A stretch of 64,000 bases of DNA. Source: Atherix ibis (taxonomy: Eukaryota > Arthropoda > Insecta > Diptera > Athericidae). Each line of letters begins with the position of its first letter. The first letter of the stretch is position 1. Location of the stretch: the NCBI GenBank assembly GCA_958298945.1, contig OY282610.1:42291667-42355666 (forward strand), read 5' to 3'. Under the pieces are notes generated by a model, which was given only the letters and a program-made list of their open reading frames with translations, was not told the origin of the DNA and made no database searches. Positions 21,645-34,402 of the stretch are shown one piece after another. The translations under genes were made by a program, and so were the position numbers.

Positions 21645-21960
21645 AAAGATGACTAAGACTTATTTGGACTTACGGACTTAAACTTTGGGGTTCCAGCAAG
21701 CCTAATAATTCTCATTGAATATAATCACTTCAATATGAAATCCTTCGTTAAATTATTGATGCACCTTTTATAGCCATAAACAAACCATAATTTAAATATC
21801 TCTTTTTTCCGTGAATTATGGATTTTCCGTTATAAAAAAAATGTCATCCTTGTCTGTTATACATCAACGCTTATCTATTACCGTCCACAAAAGCACTCAT
21901 TATGATCCTAAGATACTATGATCTCCAGATTATTAGAAAAAATAAAATATTGACATGAGT
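21645..21960 (+). repeat. Dispersed repeat R copy
   Basis: The copy shows acttatttggacttacggac, taaactttggggttcc and aagcctaataattctcattg, matching the copies at 14.9, 17.7, 36.0 and 41.6 kb. The following 200 bases show weaker matches (ttattgatgcaccttttata, gcttatctattaccg). It ends near the left terminus of a family D mariner at 21975. Confidence 0.55.
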
Positions 21961-21974
21961 CCCTTGAAGCAGAG

Positions 21975-23212
21975 TACGAGGGAAGTATGATAAGTCAGTC
22001 ATAAATAAAATAAAGAATTTATTAATTTAATAAAAATTGATTTATTTTTCAAAATAGTCTCATTTAGATAAATTAACTCAGTTGGATAATATTTCAACTT
22101 CTTTAATTCATCCTTGTAGTACGATTTCTCAAATTGTGTCAAATAGGCCTCAGTTTTGGGTGTAATTTTAGAATTGGATGCAAATTTCTTTTTACCAAGC
22201 CATTTCTTCATATTTGAAAACAGTAAAAAATTAAACGGTGCTAAATCTATAAAAAACTGTGGGTGGGGACTAATTTTGCTATTGCAATTATCGATAAATA
22301 TACAAAGGTGCATTATCATGATGACACAGAAGTTTTTTTTGGTCAATTGTGGTTGTTCTGTTTTGATTTCATTATTCGACTGGTCTAATAATGCTGTATG
22401 ATACTGGACTAGTATGGTTTTAATTTTTTTTAATATAGTCGATGAAGATTATACCATGTGTATATTAAAAAAATTATTGCACCATAACCTTCACTACCGA
22501 TGCAATAGTTTTCGCATTCTCTGGTGCACAGGCGTTAGTAAAAGTTGACTGTTTTGACTGAACTTTGGGTTCAGATTTGTAATGGTGAATCCATATTTTC
22601 ACTTAAACATATCCAAATACTTAATTAAAGTAGTTACACCAGCACGTTTTTGGTCAGGTGTTAACAAATGTGGCATTCATCTCGCCGACAGTTTTCTATT
22701 ATCCAAAGTTTTATAAGAGATGTTGCCTACACGTTTTTTTAAGATTTTTACCATGTCAACTACTCGTACCTCATGATACACTTTCATTCAATGGTCTTTT
22801 AAATCAATATCATGAATTTTATTAATAATTTCTTTAGTGGTGCATAAATTTGACGTTTGAAACTCCCGATGGTTATAAATAAATTCAGTACACCATTTCT
22901 GGATCATTTGATACGATGCTGTAAAGCGCCATAGTACTTATAAAGTATTTATTTATATTTTCTGATAAAAATCAATACAATAAAAAATATTTTTTTCTCA
23001 AAAATAGTGCTTTATTAATACACTAAATTCTATTTTTGCTATATTATTAAAAAAACAAACATAGACCTTATCTGCTTTCAATACTTTTCAAAATAAAACA
23101 AAAATTGTATGATGTCTTTTCAAGATGTTAGATAGTAAAAAATATATTTTTTTTTTGCTGATATCAGCTATAGTTCTTATATATATCACTAAATTATCAT
23201 ACTGCACTCGTA
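21975..23212 (-). mobile_element. Mariner family D, full-length but decayed
   Basis: Both ends are visible: left tacgagggaagtatgataag at 21975, and a right end whose reverse strand begins tacgagtgcagtatgataat at 23212, giving about 1.24 kb. Reading the minus strand across frames gives a complete mariner order. It has helix-turn-helix pieces near 22900-22700, RVGNISYKTLDNRKLSAR, IWIHHYKSEPKVQSKQS at the first catalytic region (the aspartate block is decayed), and the third block as FIDLAPFNFLLFSNMKKWLG near 22250-22190. There the aspartate has become asparagine. Many stops and frameshifts mark it as an old insertion. Confidence 0.8.
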
Positions 23213-25680
23213 GAGTATTAATGGGTGTTTAGTCCCCTTAGTTATTTTTAAGTTATTGTGAAAATATAGTTCAAAAATCTTCTTGTTACAATAATTATGC
23301 TTGTATTGTAGATACCAATATGTATATTTTTTTAAAAACTAATAAAATTAAAATTATTTCTATTAATATTTGAGCTGAAACATAAAATAATTTAGGGAAA
23401 AATCTTTCAAGTGTCATTAAATAAGTGTAAATTTTAATTTTAAATAATGTGTTATGAATTTTGCACTATTGCTAATTAGTATACGATTTATAAATATGTG
23501 CCAATAATTTTTGGCAGGTATTTTTAGTGAAAGTATATGTATATTATGATATAGCCCCAGAGAAAATGAACTTTAACTCCCCACCACCCTCCAGAAAAAA
23601 ATACAAACAATTTTTTTTACCCTCATAATGTTAACAATCTTATTGCAAATTTAAAAAAAATAGAATTTTAAGCAAAAATGAACATATATTATATTGGGAA
23701 AAAATATAATAATACATTAAAAAAATTAATTGCAAAAAATCCTTAATCCTTTAAAATTAAATGCTTGCATATCACGATCTGTTGTTCCTCAGTTAAAATT
23801 TCCCAATCATTTATTCTATAAATTTAACCACTAATCTTAGAATATTTTTGATGTTTTCTATTTTGAATTATTTTCAAATTAACTTTTAGATATAATTGGA
23901 TTTTTAATACAACTTACTATATGACTTGAATATGTTTTTTTTGCCGCTTTCTATTTTCGATAATAGCTTTTCCTAAGCTAAATTACAAAAAAGAAAATAT
24001 AAAGGAATAACTTTTATCGCTTGCTTTGAATTTTTAAAAATCTAAACATTAATACTTGTCGAAGACATTTTTGTATTTAAATATTTGCATATTAAAAATT
24101 CACTTGAGAATAAGAGTGGATATTTTCTTGAATTTAATATTTGTATAAATTTTTAATACAGTAAATATATATTTCGCAAAACAATTTTAATGAATTCGCA
24201 AAAGTTTACATTTCCATTTTTTAACCGTGCGACATTTTTTTTGTTGTTGAGTACATTCATAAAATATTAAATAAATGAAATTATTATTCAAAAAAAAAAA
24301 AATGGAAGATATTATAAATTTTGAATTTTATACAATTTAAGTGAATATCTGTTTACTAAGATTTATCTACAGTACGAGTAAAATAATCATTTTAATATGA
24401 TTTACTATAAACTTTATTCAATTTCTTATCGATTTTCAATATTTCTCCTATAATATTCTTCGTTTTGTTTTTTTTTTAAAATGGATTCTATTAAAATTTG
24501 ATATTTTTGTAAAAACATTTTTTGATTTAAAAATGTTTAGTTGTTTACCTTTACAAGATTTCGATTATCCTATTTAAGCATCATTTCGATAACAAACGTG
24601 AATGTTTGTACGATTTTTCCAATAACGACTTATAAAAAGTTAAGCTTTTAAAAAGTTTTATCTCTTTATTCAGATATAGAATATTGTTCATTAAATATAA
24701 CTTACTAAAAACTCTTTTCTACCCATTCATTCATTATAAATATTATTTTGTTGTTACAGATAGATAATCATGTACACTGATTTTTTCCATAAACTATCAT
24801 ATTTCATTTATACTTAAATCTATATCAAACATATATATTTACGTTAGTAAATGCATAAGTTAGTATGTAGAAAGATTTTTTATAAATAAAATTAATCATA
24901 TTCAAGAGGGATTAAATCTTATAAATATTGAAGGAGGCAAGTCTCTCCTAATTGATTGAATCGATTTTTCCTAATAATATTCCTATGTACACACATTCAT
25001 ATGTACCTATATAAGTATTAGAATATATTCATTTAGTTACAAATAATTATATTGTTATATTTATAATACTGAAAGTATCTTTCTTTTTACATACCGTATT
25101 ATATAGTCTCAAGTACTTTTAACTAATTATTAAATTATGGAATTTCATAATATAAAATTATCAAGCTTATGGTAGTTTTCCATTTGCAAAAATAAAAATA
25201 AAATAATGGCTATTAATACTTCAATGTTCTCTTAATTATTATAAAAGCTTTTCTATTAAATGATCTTCTATTATAAGAAAAAAAATCTACTGTTAAATAA
25301 TGAATTTATAAGGGTATAAAAAATAAATGTCTGAATAAAAGTTCTTCTTGAAGAGTGTTCATGTTTATGTAGGGTATATATTCAATTTCTATCAGTATAG
25401 CCTACTATTGATGTTATTGAGAATTTTCAAATGGAAAAGGAAATTAAATTAATTATTTTTAATATTTTAAAAAAAAAAAATTTTTAACCGTTTTATTAGT
25501 TTTAAAGATACTTACTAAGGTAACATGTATTCGAAGCGACATCTTTCAAAATTGCAGAACGTAGATTTTAGGTTAGTTTCTCTTTGACGTGCAGTACAAG
25601 TTTTTTTTTTTTTTGTTGATAGAAGACAAATTGTTAACCAAGTTTTTTTTTTATAAAGAAATCCTTTAAACGTTTAGAAA
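23213..25680. other. AT-rich stretch without recognised features
   Basis: A/T-rich DNA with many homopolymers and no supported gene or transposon. An octamer tacgagta lies at 24373. Confidence 0.5.
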
Positions 25681-25689
25681 GAGACTTCT

Positions 25690-25845
25690 CAGAGTTAAAT
25701 TGGATGCTCCACTATGACAATGCCCTCTCCATCAACATGTTTTCATTGGAAAAATGGTCTCCTGGGGTCCGTGTGACTTTTTCTTAAATTTCCGAATTAA
25801 AAAAAATACTTGACAGAATGACATTTTGGTTTATTAGAATTTTGT
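25690..25845 (+). pseudogene. Small mariner transposase fragment
   Basis: The + strand reads LNWMLHYDNALSIN, the second catalytic block (HxDNAxSH in intact proteins). Shortly after, in shifted frame, comes PCDFFLNFRIKK, the third aspartate block. The spacing between them is shorter than the normal 34 residues, so internal bases are lost. No terminal repeats are recognised. The wording WMLHYDNA resembles family E relics more than A, B or C. Confidence 0.6.
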
Positions 25846-26264
25846 TCATTTGTTTGTAGGTTTATAAGGTTTCTAGGAGCCAGGTGTTATGGTGCAGCGC
25901 CACGACCATGAGACCATTTGTAGTTTTTGTTGGTATTATTTCTAGGCTATGTGAATTATGTTAATTTAGTTTTTTATTTGCATTTTTGTATGTTAGGTAT
26001 CTTAGACATAAGTCAGAGGTCAAATTATACCACCACGAACATGAGGGCATTTAGTGACTTCAAGTTTATTGTAAATGAGCGTTAATATTGTAGTTTCCTA
26101 AGCAAACCTGGTCTATTGTTAGTAACATTGATTAGTTAGAATTTATTCAGTTTTGTTGGATCAGGTCTAAAGAAGACTAAAAAATAAGAATTTACTTCAA
26201 ACTAGGAGCTCCACAATGGGAGGAACCTCACTCGTAAGGATATTCCGGTTTTCCTGATATATAA

Positions 26265-27107
26265 TACAAGGTCTGTTCAAAATGTATCGCGAATTTTGAA
26301 TTTCCGGGGGTTACGTATTTTCGATTTTCTATTTTCTGTGGCGTTATATTGGTACTCATATCTCTCACTTATGCCGACAAGTTCGGCCATTTTGAATGTT
26401 CAATTAATTTTTGACAGCTGCTTTGCTTGCACGTGTTTTGGCTCTAAGGAACTGTTGGACTATGTCCGCGACGACCCAAATTTACTCCAGAGGGTCATAA
26501 CTGGTGACGAATCATATCATTATGACGATGAAACCAAAGCAAAAACGAGCCAAGACCGAAAAAAGCGTGCCTAGTTCGGCCGAATGTGAAGGTTTTGGTT
26601 ACAGTTTTCTTCGATTACAGGGGCGTGGTGCATCATGAGTTCTTGCCACAGGGTAGAAATGTCAATAAGGAATATTACCTGCAAGTTTTGCACAAGTTGC
26701 GAGAAGCAATCCGCCAGAAACGCCCGGATTTGTGGAAGAACAAAAATTGGCTTTTACACTATGATAACGCCCCTGCTCAAGCATAGTTGCTTGTGCGCAA
26801 ATTTTTGGCCAAAAACAACACACTAATAATGCCGTAGCCATTGTTTTCTCCAGATCTGGCCCCCTGTGACTCTTTCTTGTTCCCGAAACAGATTCTTTCA
26901 TACATTTTTTCGAATGGGCAAAAATCAAAGACGAGCCAAAACACGTGCGAGCAAAGCAGCTGTCAAAAATTAACTGAACATTCAAAATGGCCGACGTTCT
27001 CGGCATAAGTAAGAGATATAAGTACCAACATAACGCATTAGAAGAAATGGAAAATCGAATATACGTAACCCGGGAAATTCGCGATACTTTTTAAACAGAC
27101 CTTGTTA
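26265..27107 (+). mobile_element. Mariner family B copy 3, foldback form with long inverted ends
   Basis: The left end is at 26265 (tacaaggtctgttcaaaatg) and the right end at 27107. Unlike normal mariners, the right 220 bases (about 26888-27107) are an inverted copy of the element's own 5' leader. They match the first 180 bases on the left (26265 to about 26445) and then run some 40 bases further into the leader and start region. The middle carries transposase pieces in order: YVRDDPNLLQRVITGDES at 26454-26510, VNKEYYLQVLHKLREAIRQK, and WLLHYDNAPAQA at 26750-26785. The DNA-binding domain and C-terminus are gone. It is a non-autonomous derivative with long rather than short inverted repeats. 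Confidence 0.88.
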
Positions 27108-30100
27108 TATGTGGCATCGTTGACAGAACGTTCCCCAAATTGAGAGCAGTATACCCTCTTAGGAGTCTGAGTAGCTTCCATGCACAGAATCTGTAGGAAG
27201 GTAAGTGGGAATTATTCCATTATTTCCACATGCCATAGCATTAAACGTTTAAAATTCAAATTAGTTTTTTTTCTAACAGTTCATTCTATATTATACTTTT
27301 GTACACAAGCTAGATACGATATGCTTCGGTTAAGGATATATACTCGTATATAATTACTGGTTTGACTTATTGTTTCTTAGTAGTCCCTTTAAGAACCTAA
27401 AATATTTATTCCAAATAATATCTATTGTATTTTCTGAGTATTTAGAATTTATCAACTCAAATATATTTTATTTTAAAAGTTTATAAAATTAAAAAAAAAA
27501 ATTAAATTTGGCATTTTTATTTTATTTTTTGTTAAATTATAAGAAAATATATAAAAATTATATAATAAAAACTTTCTACAAAAATGGTAGTATTACCGTT
27601 GCTACGTTTTGTGATTCGAGATAAGAAATTTATATATAGGTTAGGCTTATTTCTTGCTTTATCAAATTTTTATTAAATTACCTGAAAAGTTACCAAGACG
27701 CGTAATTTCGTGATTTGGTGATGTCATATAGCCACCAAGATCGTGAGATTTGACGCCATTATCGAACTATAAAAAAAGATCATATCTACACAGATAATTT
27801 TTAAAATTTAGAATATTTTAAAAATCACATCCATCAAAGTAGTCCCCGAACTATAGCTCGAAGTATACAAAAAATTCGTCAAAAATCACTTCAAAAGAAT
27901 CAAGTCATATAAGTCATATTATGGTATTATTTTGAATAAATGTTATATTTTTTTTATAATGACAAATATAAAAAAAAATCTATTTTTTTTATTTTTAATA
28001 AATACATCCATATTGGTGAATATAATTTTTTTAATGGTTTTTGAACTAATTTTTTTCACCCTACATGTAGTCGAATGTGAATGGGGATTAAAAACTTTAT
28101 CTTGCCAAACTTTTTATGAATTTTTGAGGAAATCATTTTCTTATTTTTCGTTTTTCATTTTCAGTTATAGTATTTAAGTATTCTTGTCAAGTACATAATA
28201 AAATCCTTTCAAGAATAGATTGTTTGATATTCAATGACATTTTACACCTGTTCAACATAACTGAATATAAACAAATGCTTACATATAAATTGAAAAATAA
28301 AAACAGTATTTTTGAAAAGGTAGAAATAAGCAAAAAAAAAAATTTTTTTTTATATACTAAATCCTATTGGAAGTTTTAGTTGAACATGCTAGTAGACGAT
28401 GAATCGATGGGAATTCCCTAATAAAGAAAAAAAAAAAAAAAAAAAAACAAAAATTGAAGTATCGTAGAAGAAAATGTATTTTGTTTTGGAAGTTTTTCAA
28501 AGTCTTCCTGAATTGCGAAATGCGGATTTAACTTTTTAGTTTTTTGGGGAAATTTTGTGGTATTTTTTGATATTTCAGCGATTGTCTTGTCAGCCTATTG
28601 CCAACTTAAACATTGAAGATTTTTATCAATGAAGACATGTTATTCAGTGCTTTTTCATATTCTTTGTCTCTTTAGTTAGCATTTATATACTCGTATATAT
28701 TATATTTGTACAAGAATATATTGAAAATTTGGCTTTTTATTCACTTAATAAAATGGATGATTTCATATGATTATCTTTTTGACAGAATTTTATATTTTAA
28801 CCAAATAAAAACGTTTGATTTTTAAAACAAAAATTTAACTTGATTAGATCAATAGAATTTGTTTGTTGTTGATTTGCGTAACTTGTAAATGTGTAACGAG
28901 ATAGTAGTAAAAAAAGAAAACTTGGTATAAATTTGTCAAATAGTCGAAATTCAATGAATAAATTCTCTTTGGAATTTAAGCATAAGGGTAGATATATTGT
29001 ATATTATATGTGTACCCGTATTTATGCTTCTTATATAGTTGAATTTATTCATTTTATATACTCGTACAGATCGTAATAAACTGAATGTAGAATTTTTAGG
29101 TTTGAATAAAGACGCGACAAAAATTTCATATAAATTCTCGTTGATAATGAAGATGTTTTTTGTTTAAATTTTTCATTATGAAATTGTTATTAGATAAGAA
29201 AAAGTTTGATATTTGCTAGAGGGTGTAATGCTTCATTATTGACTTCTGTCAGAGTGTTGACTACCCTATTTCCTTGTTATCAATGGAAAATTTTAACTTT
29301 CTCAAACAACAAGTTCAAGATTTTCAAAGATAATTCAAGTGTGATCATTAGATTATATATTCAAATAAGTAGAAAGTTCAATGGAATTATAATTATTTGC
29401 AGTGTTTTTTTTTTTTTTTTTTGGTTCTTCATTAAAAACTTTCGAAATTTTTACAAATATCATTCAGTCTATCATTTTTAGGGCTAAATTTTTTTTGATT
29501 ATACATTTTTTACTAATGATGAAAATTATTGAAAAGATTTTTGTAGAAAATTTGTAAGCAGATAAATTGAATCGTATCACTTCAAATAAAAGATAAAATT
29601 GATAACAATTTATATATTGTATAATAATAAAATCGTATAAGATCAGATTTGTATAATAGAATATAATTTTTAATCTTGATAATTCAGTATTATTTTCTTT
29701 TCAGTTTTTGCTGACTTTTCAGAAATAGTTAAAAAACTATTTTGGAAAAAAAAATTTCGTATACTTTTCGTTATACTAACTGAATAAGTTTTTTTTACTA
29801 AGTCTTTTTATTGTGAATGAATCGAGAGTTTGGCAAACATATGCCAAATTAAAAGATTACCCATTTTCGTGGTGACTTGTTCAATTCATCATCACAAGAT
29901 GTCTATAGTATCCGGACTAATAACAAAGATAGATGTTACCTCATCTTCTTTGTTGATATCTCATCTCCACCGCTAATTGTTGACCACAATTATAGATTAT
30001 AAGGATGCTTTTCAATTAGTAAGCGTTTTCTTTGAATGCCATTTTAATGACAGTACTGTTAAATTTTATGCATCTATATTTTGTTGTAACCACTATTTAC

Positions 30101-30110
30101 AATAAGTACA
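27108..30110. other. AT-rich stretch without recognised genes
   Basis: No coding or RNA gene is supported. A short dispersed repeat at 28760 is listed separately. Octamers tactcgta occur at 27351, 28688 and 29059. A 19-base A run is near 28428 and an 18-base T run near 29405. Confidence 0.5.
28760..28855 (+). repeat. Short dispersed repeat S, copy 1
   Basis: About 90 bases including ttttaaccaaataaaaacgt and aatttaacttgattagatc are repeated at 32232-32330 with roughly one difference per ten bases. No ends or coding content are visible, and its origin is unknown. Confidence 0.7.
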
Positions 30111-30120
30111 AAAATTAAAA

Positions 30121-30645
30121 CTTCAGCGACGAAGCGCATTTTTGGGGCTGAAAGGTTATGTTAATAAGTAAAATTAGCAAATTTACTACACAAAGCATCT
30201 ATAAGAAAAATCTGCTTAGAATGGATTTTGATAGGGCGGCATCATCGGGCCCGTACTGCTTTCACAACAAATTCCATTTACCCTCAATTGGACGATATCA
30301 CTTATAAGAAAATATCTGGTTTTACTGGATGGTGCAACTTGCCATATAACAGTTAAGAGAAGAAACTAATTGCAGACAAAGTTTCAAAGTTGCATTATTT
30401 CGAGACATGCTCATGTCAGTTGGCCGTCAAGATCAACTGATTTAAGACTTTGTTTCCTAAAGGTACGTTATATCTATGATTTTTTTTTTCAATCTGCAGA
30501 ACACCATCATTCATGCTATCGATGAGATTCAGACCGATTTATATGGAAAAACCAACCAAAATTGGACCACTCAGATCACCTTCTGTAAACGAAGCCATGC
30601 AGGCCATTTAAACAATTATATTTTTAGACTATCATCCAAAGGATC
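30121..30645 (+). pseudogene. DD41D-type IS630/Tc1 transposase relic
   Basis: The + strand, read across frames, keeps the order of the IS630/Tc1 transposases with a DD41D-like layout. It has SDEAHFW (first aspartate), GGIIGPYCF, a WMVQLA-to-ITV piece corresponding to the QDGATCHTA block, IISRHAHVSWPSRSTDL (the block before the last aspartate) and IHAIDEIQTDL. It ends with NWTTQITFCKRSHAGHLNN, the typical C-terminal end of this group. Stops and frameshifts are frequent. The helix-turn-helix region and both termini are absent. A much younger relative is at 63.2 kb. Confidence 0.7.
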
Positions 30646-30760
30646 GTGGGTCCTATTCTAATTCCCAAAAACCACTTTTCTTTGGATTTCTAATTAAATT
30701 GTCTTATTCGGGTATTTTTTGTCACCGTTTTATTGCACTTAGAATACACATTTTTAATAG

Positions 30761-31898
30761 TACGAGGGTCGTTCAATAAGTCCTTAGAAAAAGATGGAAG
30801 TGAACCGTCGTCCGCCAAGCCATTTCTTCAGATTGGGGAAAAGAAAATAGTCACTCGGGGCCAAATCTGGTGAATAAGCGGGATGCTGAAACAATTGCAT
30901 TCTCAATTCCACAATTTTGACCATGGAAACAGCGCAGGTATGCACACACGCATTGTCCTGATGCAAGAGGATTTTTTTCTTCTTCAGATGGGAGCGTTTC
31001 TCTTTGATTTCCTCGCTCAACCGTTGCAATAACGACGCGTAATACGCTCCTGTTATTGTTTTTCCTTTTTTCCAGTAGTCGATAAAAATGATGCTCTGCG
31101 AATCCCAAAGGACCGTGGCCATCACCTTGCCGGCCGATGGCACAGTTTTTCCCTTCTTCGGAGCTTGTTCACCCTTGAAAATCCACTGTGATGACTGTCT
31201 CTTCGTTTCTGGAGTGTAGTAGTGTATCCAGGTTTCGTCCACAGTGACATATCGACGAAGTAATTCGGCAGGATTGCGATGAAAGAGTGCCAACATAGCC
31301 TCAAAGTCCACTACACGATTGCGCTTATTCTCCTCTGAGAGCAAACGCGGCACCCATCTTGCCGAAATTTTTTTCACAGACAATTTTTCATGCAAAATTG
31401 GAGCGACTGTACCTTGTGATATGCCCGTGGCATCAACTAATTCGCGCACTTTAATTCGCCGATCGTTCAAAATCAGATCGTGGATTTTGTCGATGATTTC
31501 AGGAGTAGACACCTCAACTGGGCGTCCTGAACGATGTTCATCTTTTGTGGATGAACGGCCACGTTTAAATTCATTCACCCACTTGTAAACCATCGCAAAC
31601 ACAGGTGCAGATGTGCCATGAACTGCATCCAACTCGGCTTTGATTTCTTTCGGGCTTAAGCCTTTCCAATGGAGATATTTGATGACAGCCCTAAACTCGC
31701 TTTTTTCCATTGTTATGCACAAATAAATGTCGTTAAGTTTAATCGACGAGAGAAATTGACCTACGCTATGGATCGAGCTGAAATTTTGACAGTTTTCCTG
31801 TCGATAATGCTACTCACAAAAAAAATCAAAAAAATCATTACCGACACTACGAGCGCAATTTCTCGGATTTTCTAAGGACTTATTGAATGACCCTCGTA
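30761..31898 (-). mobile_element. Mariner family A copy 3, both ends present
   Basis: The element spans 1138 bases between TA dinucleotides. Its left end is tacgagggtcgttcaataag, and the right end on the reverse strand begins tacgagggtcattcaataag. The terminal repeats agree over about 31 bases with one difference. It lacks about 110 bases on the left (transposase C-terminus and 3' UTR): the sequence jumps from agaaaaagatggaa in the terminal region straight to gtgaaccgtcg within the coding region. Its reading frame is the least damaged in the window. Confidence 0.95.
30784..31710 (-). CDS. Mariner transposase, C-terminally truncated (308 aa)
   Basis: This is an uninterrupted frame from the ATG at 31710 (MEKSEFRAV), chosen over the upstream ATG at 31722 (MCIT) because family members start there. 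Residues 1-110 form the paired helix-turn-helix DNA-binding region, with KWVNEFKRGR and the DEHRSGRP linker between. The catalytic core keeps all three acidic residues: D158 in VDETWIHYY, D252 in HQDNACVH and D287 in YSPDLAPSDYF, with 34 residues between the last two. After GGRRFTS the frame runs into terminal repeat sequence, adds IFF and stops. Mariner enzymes are usually about 345 residues, so roughly 40 or more C-terminal residues are lost. Ser210 and Trp217 also differ from sister copies. Activity is doubtful. Confidence 0.85.
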   Translation of the reverse strand: MEKSEFRAVIKYLHWKGLSPKEIKAELDAVHGTSAPVFAMVYKWVNEFKRGRSSTKDEHRSGRPVEVSTPEIIDKIHDLILNDRRIKVRELVDATGISQGTVAPILHEKLSVKKISARWVPRLLSEENKRNRVVDFEAMLALFHRNPAELLRRYVTVDETWIHYYTPETKRQSSQWIFKGEQAPKKGKTVPSAGKVMATVLWDSQSIIFIDYWKKGKTITGAYYASLLQRLSEEIKEKRSHLKKKKILLHQDNACVHTCAVSMVKIVELRMQLFQHPAYSPDLAPSDYFLFPNLKKWLGGRRFTSIFF

Positions 31899-34402
31899 CT
31901 AATATTACTTGAAATAATAACAAAAAAAAAAAGATATCTGTCAAAGTTTATTAATTAAAAACTCTATTGAAATTATATTTACACAAACTGCAGCAAAAGA
32001 ACTGAACCAATCATGAAAGTACAGTGTCAGTGACATCTTGTTGGGGGCTTTTTTAATTAGCAACCATGTACAATATTAGAGAACTAGAATTATTAAAAAT
32101 TAGTGCAGTCGTTCAATCGTTCAGTGCACTATAGTCACGTAATGAATAAAAATCATTCAATAATTTCAGTTTAATATTTTCAATTTAGTCCCTTACACAG
32201 ACACATCACTGCTGACACTGTTATACTATATGGTTGATTTTATCTGATTATCTATTTGACTGAATTTTAAATTTTAACCAAATAAAAACGTTTAATTTTT
32301 AAAACAAATTTTAACTTGATTAGATCCAACTATGTGTATGGGGTAGAATTATCAAAATCCATACGAAATTATGAAATAAACTGATCAAAAAGGTTCTGCG
32401 TTACACCGCTAGATGGTGTATCAATCACTCTCGAACTTAAAGACGTTAAAATATTTAATTATTGATGGTTTTAATTGAAATTGAAGAATTTTTTGTTGCA
32501 TAAAATATTCATTAGAAAAATTTATTATTTTCTAAAAGTAGAGCCACCGATGAATCTCTCCTTAACTATATTTATCTTTTTGATCTTTAAATTCTAGGAG
32601 TTTAGCAAAATGACTATGGTTGCATCGTAATAAAAGGAAGCAAATACCAAACTATATGTGCACTTTATGCTACTCGATGAGCTTAATTCTATCAAATAAC
32701 CAACCTTATGATCGATATCCTCCATCCAAGAAACTAAATTTTCTAAAGGATCCTGTTTCAATTGCTTTTATGTTGAAAATTTTCTATCAGAGTATCTTAA
32801 ACTCATTAAAATTAATAGCATCGCCTACCATAAGTTGTGAAAAATATTTTCCAAATCGATAAAAAATTCTACAATATTTTCGATGCTCTTCATAACTAAA
32901 AGCTCATTTTTCTTCTTAGAAATAATTCTATAAAATTCATCTCAATCCTTCGTATACAATGTGGCATAAATGAAAATAGAAAAAAAAAAACTTTCCTTCA
33001 GGCAATATGTCAAAAGTTAAACGACTAATAGTAACGACAAATTAGACCAACCGTTACCGATAAACTCAATAGGAAATGATAGAGGATACGATGGCGGCAT
33101 ATCAAATAGCGGAAGTGTCATTGAATTCATCAACTGACAATATATTAATGGTAATTTATTGACTCCGGTACATCCCCTGATCATATTTACGAAAACCATA
33201 TAGACACATAACAACTACAATACCAGTTCGCACACATTCTATGATACTTAGTAATCTAATCAATTGATAGATTTGATGATACCCATCTGGCGCAGAACAT
33301 TTTGCATGAAAAGGTTAAAAATTGGTAGCAAATAAAAGAAAAATGATTGGAGAAATGCTGGAATCCTTTCTGGTAAAAAGGAAAAAAAAATTACATGAAC
33401 ATACTCGTATGGGGAAGTGTTGTTGTATTGTAGTTTTCAGTATGTGGATGCGTAAATTTGCAGGATATGAAAAAAAATGACATTGCAAATATAGTGTACA
33501 GAATGAACGGATGGATCTTGTGGAGGAAGTAGTGTTAGGGTTGATGTCTGGATTCGAGTCATATGATAAAATGGGATGAACGGTTCATAAACTCAATCGG
33601 AAGGGATGGAAATCTAAAGCTAATCATTTGAATAAATTTACTCAGAGGCTAGTCAAAGTACGAGTAGAATTGGGTATGGGTCAAAAGTTAACCAGTTTAA
33701 AAATGTTGTTCTCGTCACTTGGCAGACATTCGTTCTGGACAACATTGGATTGTGATTGAAAGCTTCTGACTTTAGGCTGATAAATGGCGGCGGCTAAAAG
33801 CTATGGACTGGCGACAGGCAGACCCAGAAATGACCACTCAAAATGAAATCGTACCCATAGTCAATGTCATTTAAGCATCTAGTTTCATCCCTTACCATTT
33901 CATAGAAATATCTATGGGTTTGATGGGTTTTTGTAGACAAACCCAATGTACACTATATCGCCTTGAGTTTATTGAAATTAAATTGATGCTTTGTGGTTGG
34001 ATTTTATTTCCATCTCTTCAACATGATAGCCCAGCTTTATGATGTTTAAATATGTTGAATATTATCTAATGCCCTTTTTTGAAATTTCTTCGGGTTTATT
34101 GGGTAGTTAGGATTATATTTGGTCTATTTTGTTAAATAAATATTTGTCTAGTCATAATATATCACGTACATACTTTTGCAGATGGTTTATATTTTTTTCC
34201 TGTTATTCCATTTATATTTTTATATATGTGTATTTGGAAATTTTTACTGTAATAAATTATTTGACTAAATTATTTATGATTGGATTTATTAAATCAACTC
34301 AGTGTATAAAAATAAAATGTTATTTGATAGACTTTGAATTATTGTAAGGTTATGGAAAGATTAAAGGTTAAAATTGTCTAAAATCTACACTTTTACCATG
34401 TG
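31899..34402. other. AT-rich stretch without recognised genes
   Basis: No gene or transposon is supported apart from repeat S copy 2. The octamer tacgagta/tactcgta is at 33402 and 33659. Confidence 0.5.
32232..32330 (+). repeat. Short dispersed repeat S, copy 2
   Basis: It matches 28760-28855 in the same orientation, sharing ttttaaccaaataaaaacgt and ttaacttgattagatc. The flanks beyond about 100 bases do not match. Confidence 0.7.
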
